Shown in pieces: positions 25,695-34,700 of a stretch of DNA of 55,291 nt (positions within the stretch are counted from its first letter, which is position 1; the number at the start of each line of letters is the position of its first letter). Under the pieces are notes generated by a model. The model had not been told where the DNA came from. It ran no database searches and was given only the letters and a program-made list of their open reading frames with translations. The stretch spans positions 1-55,291 of the forward strand of contig RAYE01000041.1 in the NCBI GenBank assembly GCA_003612285.1, written 5' to 3'. The translations under genes and the position numbers were made by a program. The stretch is from a bacterium D16-51. GTDB taxonomy: Bacteria; Bacillota; Clostridia; Lachnospirales; Lachnospiraceae.

Positions 25695-26766
25695 ATGGGT
25701 TTAGTAAATGCGATAAGAAGCAGCAGTGTAAGCACTATAGATATGCTTACGGCTGATAAGGGAAACAATAAAAAGGAAACAGTGAAAGAAATATTTTCGC
25801 AGTTGGTAAAGGATAAGAAGACAGAATATTTCGCAAAAATCCAAAGTGGCAGTTTCGAACATAGTATTCAAACGGGATCAGGTTCCTACACAGAGACAGA
25901 ATGGAGGAAATTGTTAAAAGGGTTTGATGCTGCAGAAGCTAAGTTACGCGAATCTGCAACTGGAACAAAAAATGAAATACGGGAAACTAATCACATTGAG
26001 ACTCCCGATGAAGATAATGAAACCAAAGAAAAAAATATGGAAATGCTTTTTGCTGAGTTTACTACTGCTATTTATCCATCAGGTAAAAAAGATATTCCAG
26101 ATGATATTTATTATACTTTTTATACATCAGATGGGATATATTGCCGGAAACAGGGACAATCAGAACTTGAATGGCAGATTCAGTTTGAAGATAAGTCGCA
26201 ATACGAAAAGGTTATGTCTTATTTAAAAGGCTTGGATTCAAAGAATAACCTAAGGTTTGCCTGCCATGAAAATTTTTGGCAGGATTTTCTTTCTGACCAG
26301 GTTGATATGGATAAATTTAATAGTTTTTTGGACACAAGGGTTGTCGATGGCGTTCCTAATTATCTTAATGTATTACTAAGGCGGTTAAATGTCGAATGAA
26401 TTTTACGCAGAATAAATTTTTATCTGCAAGGCGGAAGATTGAGCTGTAGCGAGTGCTACAGCGATTGATAACAACGTAGCAGATAGAAATTTAGGCAAGT
26501 AAAAACATCGATATTTAACCACCTTAGTAATATATGAAAGTGGGGTAAATATAGATACAGAATCAGCCCAATATTCAAAATACATGAATTTACCGGATTT
26601 TGTAAAAAATATGTGTTATACATCAGAAGAAGCATTTGAAACTTTTTTCAGGCACAGGAAAGTAAATGGAAATAAACAGCCTGCCCATAAGGTGATTGAT
26701 GTGAAGCATTTAGAACAGTATTATGCTAAATATCCAAATGAAGTGGGCAGGAAAAATCACTATTAG
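25695..26766 (+). pseudogene. Unknown array protein interrupted by a 158-bp element
   Basis: The 5' part runs from ATG 25695 (AAGGAGAT at 5 nt; the frame opens from GTG 25632) to ...VPNYLNV, then enters the inserted element and stops at 26399. After the element the coding resumes as YESGVNIDTESAQYSKYMNL ... VGRKNHY, stop 26764-26766. Removing the element plus one TA joins the two in one frame (NV-YESG) and gives about 303 residues. No family recognised; charged, helical, no signal peptide. Confidence 0.75.
26373..26530. mobile_element. MITE-like element 1 with TA target duplication
   Basis: 158 bp. The ends TTACTAAGGCGGTTAAAT and its near-complement pair over at least 25 bp, and further pairing continues inwards (TTTTTATCTGC/GCAGATAGAAA). 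TA flanks both ends (26371-26372 and 26531-26532). It encodes nothing. It has a GCAAGGCGGA core shared with 29530 and 42531. TA duplication fits mobilisation by an IS630/Tc1-type transposase. Confidence 0.85.
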
Positions 26767-26774
26767 TTATTAAC

Positions 26775-26822
26775 TTAATTAATTCATTATACGATATATA
26801 ACTTGAAACCATTGTTTTTTTA
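26775..26822 (+). promoter_or_regulatory. Relic copy of the agrD promoter region
   Basis: The text from TTAATTAATTCATT to TTGAAACCATTGTTTTTTTA matches 17150-17204 closely, including a TATATAA -10-like box, but the TGTACCTCGTGCA repeats are absent upstream. It points to an ancestral duplication of an agr-type promoter. Confidence 0.5.
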
Positions 26823-26901
26823 TTCCCGCGTATGCAACGAGCCAAACGCAATGCTTGCAAGGAACTGAAAGTTCCTTTGCACTTGGCGGCTGCGCGCGGG
26901 T
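26822..26901. repeat. Interspersed hairpin repeat, copy B
   Basis: Outer arms CCCGCG/CGCGGG, inner GAGCCAA/TTGGC and an apical arm GGAACT/AGTTCC fold to one long hairpin of about 77 nt. It shares sequence with copy A at 2804-2871. Confidence 0.7.
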
Positions 26902-26963
26902 CAAATACAAAGTAAATTAGTATGCTGCATATTTTATGCAGAGATTTAGGGAGGAAGATTGAA

Positions 26964-27866
26964 GTGCTAAGAGAAGAAGGGGTAACTGCGAATCAGCGGG
27001 ATAATCTTGTGCCACATATTATGAAGAAGGAAGTTAAATGTTATGAGATAGACAGCAGGAAGATTTCAGAAAAATTTGGTAATTCTGCCGACTGTCTGGA
27101 AATAAGTGCAGAAGGAAACAACCAGTATATGAGTACCCGGATAGGGGGCAATACAGAGAGGATTCCATTTTATGATATTGAAGAAATGGGAAAAGAGGCG
27201 TGGGAAGCGGCAACAGGAGTAAAGGTTCTGTATTATCTGGAAAGCAGCAGTATAGCAGGGACGGAGGCCAGTGTTTTTCAAAGGTATCAACATAAGCAGT
27301 ATAAAGTTTTTAGCAATTTTTTAGAGGACAATAATGCATATGAACATATGGATCCTGAGATTAAGGAAAGGTATGATTCAATGCTTAAAAATATCACCAA
27401 GGTAATGGATGAATATGGTGATGGCGGATATAATGGAATATCAAGAAAGTCAATGCTGCTGTCTCAGAATATGACTGCACAGTTAGAGTTTTTTAATACA
27501 AATTATGTGCCGGATTATTTGCAGAATGATTTTCAAAAGTTGATTGAGGAATGTGATTATTTTAACCAGAGCAGCAGGGAGAAGATGTTTGCTGACCGTA
27601 TGCCTTGCGATATTGTGCTAAAAGGATTAGGAGACGGTTTGGTTAACAAAGAAAAAAGTGCGGCAGTTAGAAACCATTTGGAATACAGCAGACGGGAAAA
27701 GGATGAAATTCGTAAGTTGTTTTCAGATTTAAAGGAAAAAAGGAATCTTTCAGATATTTATGTTACGTTACAAAATGTAGAAAAGTGGTATTGCAGATAT
27801 GATGTCAACGCAGATGCAAAAAATATATTTTCTATTATGAAAACATCATGGAAAAAGCTTATTTAA
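26964..27866 (+). CDS. Uncharacterised protein, array member
   Basis: About 300 residues. GTG 26964 has GGGAGG 9 nt upstream and is preferred to ATG 26922, which lies in the leader. Helical and charged (KEIKERYDSMLKNITKVMDE-like stretches), with several aromatic-rich segments and no signal peptide. No family recognised. The relic agr promoter and hairpin copy B stand directly upstream. The ending EKWYCRYDVNADAKNIFSIM is not familiar. Confidence 0.7.
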   Translation: MLREEGVTANQRDNLVPHIMKKEVKCYEIDSRKISEKFGNSADCLEISAEGNNQYMSTRIGGNTERIPFYDIEEMGKEAWEAATGVKVLYYLESSSIAGTEASVFQRYQHKQYKVFSNFLEDNNAYEHMDPEIKERYDSMLKNITKVMDEYGDGGYNGISRKSMLLSQNMTAQLEFFNTNYVPDYLQNDFQKLIEECDYFNQSSREKMFADRMPCDIVLKGLGDGLVNKEKSAAVRNHLEYSRREKDEIRKLFSDLKEKRNLSDIYVTLQNVEKWYCRYDVNADAKNIFSIMKTSWKKLI

Positions 27867-28033
27867 GCAATGTATAAATCTGTGCCGCCAGCGTCAGCGG
27901 CGGACCGGGGATTAGGGTGAAAAATTATTCTAAAGAAACAAGAAATATTTCTAAGAGAGAGTGCTGTTTCACATAAGGAAAACGCAGAAACGGCGGCCCA
28001 AGCGGGTGAAGTAAAAATACGAGGAGAGTGGCT

Positions 28034-28948
28034 ATGAATATTGCGAGTATAGGTAATTCTTATAACAAAACATTGTATGATGTAGGGGAAAGTATTAAAA
28101 GTGATAAATCTGTTCCTGTTCAAATGGGAGCAGTTTCACAGGATATGTACGTTCATTCTCAAGAAGAATCCTCTTATGTTACATATACACCTAATGGCAG
28201 GGTTGATGGAGAGGATGTTTCTGAAAATGAAAGTGAACAATTAAATATTCTTCCAGAACGGTATAAGAAAAGCGAATTAAGTGGAAAAGTATATTATCAG
28301 GGTGAACTTATTACATATTATGAGTTGATTCAAACAGCGGTAGAAGCAGGGGCTATTTCTTTGGATGAGTCAAAAACGGTTGGGTGGAATATGTTAAATG
28401 CAGAAAATGCTTTGATTGATTCAAAAGCCACACCGTTATATGACTGGAGCACAACGCTGTATTCCGAGGATAGAATGTATGTATACCGTGTGGAAAATGG
28501 GAAGATTACAGGTGCAACAGCTACATGGTATTCTGACGGCACAACGTTACAGGATGTTGCCGGCGAGATTGCAAGTGGGACACCTCTATCAGATATAGAC
28601 CGCTATAAGTTACATGACTTAATGTTGTATGACATAGAGTTATACGATGCTGCTGTCAATATTGGTATAGCAAAAAGAGAATATGATACGTTTACGAATA
28701 TGTATCAGAATGGACAGTTAACAGAAAAGCAGTTTAAGCATGATTGTTACCCGCTATTGTTACTTCTGTTTGGGAAGGATGCTGATATAAATAGCAAGAA
28801 CCAGTTTTTGCAGTTATCAAGCTTTTTTGGGCAGGACAGAGATGCGTTCTTGGAAAATGCGTTTGCAAACTATAATCCTTCCAACCAGTTTCTGGTAAAC
28901 AGGCTGCTTATAGAGAAAGAATACCACTCATATTCGGGAATTTATTGA
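28034..28948 (+). CDS. Uncharacterised protein with IGNSYN-type N-terminus
   Basis: 304 residues. GAGGAG lies 7 nt before ATG 28034 (GTG 28028 is also in frame). The start MNIASIGNSYNKTLYD resembles MAITGIGNSYNNAY of the protein at 49294, so the two arrays share an N-terminal motif. A middle domain (GKVYYQGELITYYELIQTAV, then YVYRVENGKITGATATWYSD) reads as a small alpha/beta fold. No signal peptide. Function unknown. Confidence 0.72.
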   Translation: MNIASIGNSYNKTLYDVGESIKSDKSVPVQMGAVSQDMYVHSQEESSYVTYTPNGRVDGEDVSENESEQLNILPERYKKSELSGKVYYQGELITYYELIQTAVEAGAISLDESKTVGWNMLNAENALIDSKATPLYDWSTTLYSEDRMYVYRVENGKITGATATWYSDGTTLQDVAGEIASGTPLSDIDRYKLHDLMLYDIELYDAAVNIGIAKREYDTFTNMYQNGQLTEKQFKHDCYPLLLLLFGKDADINSKNQFLQLSSFFGQDRDAFLENAFANYNPSNQFLVNRLLIEKEYHSYSGIY

Positions 28949-28986
28949 AAATTATATCGATAGTTTTCAAGTAGGAGGATATAAAT

Positions 28987-29067
28987 ATGCCGAAGATTAC
29001 AGACTATAGTTTTTTGTTTCAAAAGATGAAAATGCGGATAGCAGAAAACGTATTATCGTTATCCTGA
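28987..29067 (+). pseudogene. Start of a truncated array gene
   Basis: AGGAGG lies 7-9 nt before the ATG of a 26-codon frame, MPKITDYSFLFQKMKMRIAE. The opening is the kind seen at the N-terminus of longer array proteins; the rest appears lost just before a terminator. Confidence 0.5.
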
Positions 29068-29070
29068 GAG

Positions 29071-29101
29071 CAGCCGGGATGAAATGTTTGAATCCCGGCT
29101 G
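29071..29101 (+). terminator. Terminator closing the 25440-29067 array
   Basis: A 10-bp stem (CAGCCGGGAT/ATCCCGGCTG) with an 11-nt loop. Confidence 0.8.
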
Positions 29102-29122
29102 TTACCGTTAAAATATTTTTGT

Positions 29123-29345
29123 TTATGGAATGTCCAAGGTTTCCAAGAAAATCCAAGTTAAAAAATCATTTTTCACAATCAAAGCATTCATGAAATAATA
29201 TAATTCCTCAAATGTCATATTCGGTGTTGCTGCATCAATTAGAGTTTTATGCAGATATTCTTCCATCTGCAATTCTTTCCGCCACTTGTCAGTTTCATCT
29301 CCTGCAAAAACAATAGAGTTTACCTCTATAGTTACGTTCTTTTCT
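29123..29345 (-). pseudogene. Minus-strand coding remnant, unknown
   Basis: An open frame of about 70 codons ends ...LTWIFLETLDIP and includes DETDKWRKELQMEEYLHKTL. It has no start codon near its upstream stop, so it is a gene 3' end. No family recognised. Confidence 0.5.
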
Positions 29346-29375
29346 TTAATTTCTTAAATTAAAATTTGTTTATTC

Positions 29376-29530
29376 TTATAATTGTTTTAAATATAATACT
29401 GTTTTCTTTGTTCCGAATCTGATAAAATAACACTCATTATTACAGATTCTTTCATCAACTAATTCGTGTGAACTGATAAACACATCAATTAAAGGGAACA
29501 ACTCACGAATCGTAGTAAAGAATAATTCCT
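29376..29530 (-). pseudogene. Second minus-strand coding remnant, unknown
   Basis: About 50 codons, KELFFTTIRELFPLIDVFIS then ECYFIRFGTKKTVLYLKQL, ending at 29376. Its 5' side runs into the truncated MITE at 29530, which probably broke the gene. No family recognised. Confidence 0.5.
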
Positions 29531-29580
29531 TATCTGCAAGGCGGAAGATTGGGCTGTAGCGAGTGCTGCAGCCTTAGTAA
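29530..29580. mobile_element. Truncated relative of MITE 1
   Basis: TTATCTGCAAGGCGGAAGAT and the following CTGTAGCGAGTGCT-CAGC core match element 1, then jump straight to the end CCTTAGTAA. Most of one arm is deleted. Confidence 0.65.
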
Positions 29581-29689
29581 AAATAAGGGTAAACACTAAA
29601 AAATGTAAGATTGAAGGATAACATCAGATAGATAGAAAAAAGACTCTTGCATTCAAACCTAAGATATGCTATATTATAGACATAAACAA

Positions 29690-29780
29690 AAAAAGCAATC
29701 GCCCACAAGGGGTTGACCGAATATTGGAATAGCATTGCCACCCGATACCGACCAAAGTACAAGGGTGGTTTTTGCTATGT
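29690..29780. ncRNA. Conserved-looking 3' region / antisense RNA of the type I toxin
   Basis: This AT-poor stretch (GCAATCGCCCACAAGGGG ... GATACCGACC) downstream of the small toxin resembles the convergent antitoxin-RNA region that normally accompanies holin-like type I toxins in Firmicutes. RNA boundaries cannot be read from sequence alone. Confidence 0.4.
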
Positions 29781-29784
29781 ATGG

Positions 29785-29898
29785 CTACTTACAAAACGTA
29801 AACACGAATGTAAACAATGCCAGAAGGAATATGCCGAAGGTCAGCAACTCCATAAGAGAAATACAAAGCTTGTGTTTCTTATGTTTTCTCTTTTTCAT
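29785..29898 (-). CDS. Putative holin-like type I toxin
   Basis: 37 residues: a basic N-terminus (MKKRKHKKHKLC), one membrane helix (LMELLTFGIFLLALFTFVFT) and a short FCK tail. The LMELLTFGIFLLAL helix is typical of the putative holin-like toxins in clostridia. GGGGGTG lies 6 nt upstream. Toxins of this class insert into the membrane and are silenced by an antisense RNA. It sits in a region of debris and has split the alcohol dehydrogenase relic from its 5' part. Confidence 0.75.
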   Translation of the reverse strand: MKKRKHKKHKLCISLMELLTFGIFLLALFTFVFTFCK

Positions 29899-29978
29899 AG
29901 CATCACCCCCATTCTTTTTAGAATGAGGTCAACGCACCCTGTAACACGGCTGCTCTTTTGAGATTATAACACATCTTT

Positions 29979-30362
29979 TAAACAGATTTTGAATGCCATC
30001 AGATGGAACATCAGCTTGGAGCCTTTACGGACTGCAATCATGGAGCCGGGCTTGCTGTTCTGCATCCGGTTTATTACCGCCACATTTATCAGAGCGGGAT
30101 TCAGAAATTCAAGAAGTTTGCCGTCAATGTATGGGGGATCCCGGCGGATGGGAAAAGTGATGAGGAAACCGCCAGGGCAGGAGTGGAGGCACTGGCAGAT
30201 TTTATCAAAGAAATCGGGCTGCCGGCTACCTTGCGGGAGCTTGGGATTGATGAAGCTGTTGACTTAAAGGAAATTGCAGATTCCTGCGCGATTGTTCCGG
30301 GCAGTTATAAAAAGATGACACAGAAGGAAATTCTTGAAATATTTCAGGAATGCAGGAAGTAA
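29979..30362 (+). pseudogene. 3' part of an iron-containing alcohol dehydrogenase
   Basis: About 127 codons: CHQMEHQLGAFTDCNHGAGL carries two of the iron-binding His of Fe-dependent (butanol-type) dehydrogenases, followed by HPVYYRHIYQSG and KFAVNVWGI. The N-terminal two thirds (NAD-binding) are absent. The frame has no start. Confidence 0.85.
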
Positions 30363-30461
30363 GTACAGTGTTGTGAGGACAGATGTCAGTGGCAATGTGT
30401 TGGAAGCACCACAAATTTATTAGGCACAAAGAACGTGTGCAGAAAAGAGGATATTATGAAG

Positions 30462-30871
30462 AAAAGTCAAACGGAATTACCGATCCGGAATATTCGATTG
30501 AATGTGGCGTACAGGAGATTAAGAGCTGTCTTGCCAGTGCAGAAGTGGAAAGCCCTTTGGACATGGACAATATCAAACTTGCCTTACAGGGATATAACTA
30601 TGGGAACGGCTGCATCCAATGGGCAAAAACGAATTATGGAGGGTATACGCTGGCAAATGCGGCAGAATTTTTAGATAAGATGGCAAAAGAAAAGGGATGG
30701 GAAAGCTATGGAGACAGGCAGTATGTACCACACGTTCTACGGTATTACTCACTGGGGCGCATCCCGAATGGGGCAGGGAATCGAGTGATAGTTTAGGTGG
30801 CATTAGCACAGGAGGGAAACTGGAACCATTCGATAGGGGATAGTGAGATATACGGGTATGGGATATATTAG
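30462..30871 (+). pseudogene. Relic of a conjugative-element lysozyme/NlpC protein
   Basis: NGITDPEYSIECGVQEIKSC, then LALQGYNYGNGCIQWA and GGYTLANAAEF, is the lysozyme-like domain of the bifunctional cell-wall hydrolase of Tn916/ICE-type elements. After YVPHVLRYYSLGRIP it shifts frame into VEVALAQEGN-like text and ends. The NlpC/P60 domain is missing. A further remnant frame ends at about 31009 (FGFQMMDNEYDWQKERE). Confidence 0.75.
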
Positions 30872-31012
30872 ATGATAGCAGATATGTTTTATACAAGGCT
30901 TTTTTACTGCACTGAATAATGGTGATATATCAGAGACGATGCCTTTGCCCATAGCTTCGGTTTCCAGATGATGGATAACGAATATGACTGGCAAAAAGAG
31001 CGAGAATAAAAG

Positions 31013-31585
31013 TTATTTGTCAATTGTACTTTTTAAAACAGCAACGGAAGTATGGTAAATCAATTTTGAAATTTCCATCGGGGATTCTTTCATTTCACTA
31101 TTTATCCAGTTTTGGACAACACTGATGCATCCGGAAATCAGATATTGAAAACGATAATCCGACGTGTCATTTTCCTTGATGTTCAATGATTTTGCCGTGT
31201 TCCGCAGAAATTCTATGGTTTCCTGTATCATATCGGATGGGAAACTATCATCCACACTGTTATTTAAGAGCAGTTTATAGATTTCACAATTGTTCTGCAT
31301 ATGGCAGAGAAGGCGGTATAGTGGTTCAATTTGGAAAGCCTCTTCACCAATTGCAATTTCCTGCATGCATTGTTTACTTCTTTGTAATGTTTCCTGTTCC
31401 AATTCAGTCAGGACATCTCTTACATTATTATAATATTTGTAAAATGTGGAACGGTTTAATTCAGCAGCCTCGCAAAGTTCCGTAACGGAAATCTGGTAAA
31501 TCGTTTTTTTCTGGAGCAGGGCAATCAGCCCATCTTTAAACAGCATTTTTGTCAGGCGTGTTCGTTGGTTTTCTTTTTTATTCAT
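31013..31585 (-). CDS. TetR/AcrR-family repressor of the MMPL operon
   Basis: 190 residues from ATG 31585, which has AAGGAGG 7 nt upstream (the frame opens at 31645). Helix-turn-helix: ISVTELCEAAELNRSTFYKY, then YNNVRDVLTELE. The C-terminal half (YRFQYLISGCISVVQNWINS) resembles the TetR_C_33-like ligand domain, also seen at 36689. Divergent from the MMPL transporter, with a dyad inside that promoter. Confidence 0.9.
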   Translation of the reverse strand: MNKKENQRTRLTKMLFKDGLIALLQKKTIYQISVTELCEAAELNRSTFYKYYNNVRDVLTELEQETLQRSKQCMQEIAIGEEAFQIEPLYRLLCHMQNNCEIYKLLLNNSVDDSFPSDMIQETIEFLRNTAKSLNIKENDTSDYRFQYLISGCISVVQNWINSEMKESPMEISKLIYHTSVAVLKSTIDK

Positions 31586-31693
31586 TTTACTTCCTCCTTG
31601 CCATGTCATATACAAAATTGTAGTATTCTTTATTTTCTGCAACAAAACAGAATAGAATTGTTGGTTTCAAATCGTTATATAAAGAACTGTTGA

Positions 31694-31722
31694 TTGTAAA
31701 AACAACACACTGTTGCTATAAT
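31694..31722 (+). promoter_or_regulatory. MMPL promoter with TetR-type operator
   Basis: TTGTAA (31694-31699) and TATAAT (31717-31722) are 17 bp apart. The spacer contains the dyad CAACA-CAC-TGTTG (31703-31715), a good repressor site. Confidence 0.65.
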
Positions 31723-31772
31723 GACATTATATTTTATTCTGAAGTATTTGTCAAAAGGTAAGGAGACGGATT

Positions 31773-34700
31773 ATGAAAAAACTTGCAGACTGGATTGTGG
31801 ATAAAAAAGGACTTATTTTTCTCTTTGTGGCGGTACTTACTGTTGCTGCTGTGCTTGGGATTTTTAAGACCAATATCAACTATGATATGTCAAAGTACCT
31901 GCCATCCGATTCTTCCGTTAAACAGGGAATGGAACTGATGGCAGAGGAATATGGCGATATGTCAGCGATAACAGTCATGTTTGACGATTTGTCGGAAAAG
32001 GAGCAGACAGAGCGGAAAACGGAATTGGAAAGTTTGGAACATGTGAAAAATGTAATCTATTTGCAGGATGATGAGGCATACCAGAAAAAGAATCATTCTA
32101 AATATATGATTAATGTGTCTGCGAATACATATTCGGAAGAAGCAAGAAAGGTATTGCAGAGTATCAAGGATACCTATGGTGACTCGGCATATTTGTGTGG
32201 TGCTGTTGTTGACAATGATATGATGGTAAACACATTGTTGGAAGAAATACCGGTTATTGCAGTGATTGCCGTTGTCATTATTTTTGCAATCTTGTTTTTG
32301 CTTTGTAATTCGTGGGTGGAACCATTTTTATATATGTGTTGTATTGGTATTGCAATTATACTGAATATGGGAAGTAACGTGTTTCTTCCTTCCGTGTCTT
32401 TTATGACTTTTGCGGTAGGGGCATTGCTGCAAATGGGATTATCTATGGATTATTCCATTATGCTGATGAACCGCTATAATCAGGAAAAAAAGAAGCAGGC
32501 AGACTCTGTGCTATCTATGAAAAAGGCTTTGACTAATGCGTTTAGCGCTATTACCAGCAGCTCTGTGACAACGATCGTAGGACTTTTAGTTTTGCTGTTT
32601 ATGAGTTTTAAGATTGGACAGGATATGGGGATTGTGCTGGCAAAGGGGGTATTTATCAGCCTTCTCTGTATCTTTACTGTCCTGCCGGGACTGGTAGTAG
32701 TCTTTGATAAGGCAATGGCAAAGACGCATAAAAAATCATTGGAATTTAATATGAAACCGCTGATGCGTTTTGCTGGGAAAATCCGTTTTGTGTCGGTGCC
32801 ATTGATTATACTCGTAACAATAGCAGCGGTATTTTTAAAAAACGGCATGGAAATTATTTATGTTAAAACCTTTGACAATCCGGATCAGACGAAAATTGAG
32901 GAAGCCTTTGGTATGGATAACCAGACGGTATTATTGTATGACAGGAAAGAAAATCTGGAACACATTGCGGAGTATATTGACTGGCTGGAGGAGAGGGAAG
33001 ATGTCAATTCGGTACAGGATTATTCTAATACGATTGGGAAGTCCTATACATATAAGGAATTGACAGAAGACATGGATATATCCTTAGAACAGGCAAAAAT
33101 GTTGTATCAGATGTACAGGGATAACCAAAATCCATCAGATTATAAGAAGATTACCATGTATCATCTGATTTGTTATATGGATAGGAATGTTGCAGGAAAT
33201 CCGGCTTATGCGGAGTTTATGGATAAAGATCAGATTGAACAGATCCATGATGCCAGAAAAGAACTGGAAGATGGCAAAGATAAAATGAAAGATGGCAGGA
33301 AAGAGTTAAAAGATGCTGGAAAAGAACTGGAAGATGGAGAAGAAGAACTGTCTGATGGGGAAAAAAAGATTGCAGATGGGAAAAAAGAGATTGCAAAAAA
33401 TGAGAAAAAACTGAAGGACAGCGAGAGGACAATAACAAAAAATGAGAAAAAACTGGCAGATAGTGAAAAGCTTATTATAAAAAATGAAAAGAAATTGAAA
33501 AAAAGCGAGAAAAAGCTTGCAGCAGGGGAAAAGCAGATTGCAAAGGCAGAAAAGGAAATGGCAGCCAATGAGAAAAAATTGGCGGAGGGAGAGAAAAAGT
33601 TAAGAGAAGCAGAAGAACAGATGCAGCTTGCCGGAATGACGGAGGAGATGATTGCATCGCAGCTTGGCAGCCAGAAAGCAGAACTCCAAACCGCAAGGCA
33701 GCAGTTGGAGGCAGGGAAGAAGCAGCTGCAGAAGGAAAAGGCAAAACTGGTAAAAGCCAGAAAACAGTTGGAGGGAGGGAAGAAAAAGCTGGCAAAAGGC
33801 AGAAAACAGTTAGAGGCAGGAAAGAAAAAGCTGGCGAAAGGCAGGAAACAACTGGAGAATGGCAAGAAAGAGCTGGGAAAGGCAAAAAAACAGTTAGAAG
33901 ATGCAGAAGAAGAAATAAAAGATGGAAAAGAGGAACTGAAAGATGGCCGGAAAAAGTATAACGATGGAAAAAAAGAACTGGATGACAACCTGAAAATTTA
34001 TAAAACCCCGATGACAGCAGAGGAACTGGCAGATGAGATGGATGAAAATGTGGAAGATGTCAGGGATATGCTGAAAATACGCAGGATGTCTATGCTGGAT
34101 GTGGAACAGGATACGATGACGCTGGAAGAGTTCCTTACGTTTATTACAGATGAAATTTTGCCGAATAAAACATATTCTGCCGCTATTGATGAGGATATGC
34201 GTTCGGAAATTGAAGATGGGGAAACGCAGATTCGGGAAAACCGTGAACTAATGCTCGGCAAAAAATATAACCGCATGATTATATCCACAAAGTATCCATC
34301 TGAGGGGAATGCCACTTTTGCCTGTATGGGAGAACTTCAGAAAAATGCAAAAGGATTTGACAAGAGGGCATATTTTGTTGGAGATTCTGCTATGGGGTAT
34401 GAGATGGATGAGGGATTTACGGATGAGCTGAATTTTGTGACGCTTCTGACGATAATTGCAATTCTGCTTGTTGTGTTGGTTACATTTCGCTCTTTTGTCA
34501 GTTCTGCTGCATTAGTGGCGATTATTCAGGCGGCAGTATTTATTACGACGGCTATTGTAACCCTGCAAGGCTACAGCACCAATTATGTTGCCCTGATTTT
34601 GGTGCAGTGTATTTTGATGGGTGCAACGATTGACTATGGGATTCTTTTATTTGATAATTACAGGGAAATGCGGTTAAAGCTGGACAAAGAAAAGGCATTG

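Noticed and set aside
33230-33988. 252-codon minus-strand open frame
   Set aside because: It is the shadow of the Lys/Glu-rich coiled coil of the M MPL gene: an artificial Ser/Phe-rich protein without a start signal.
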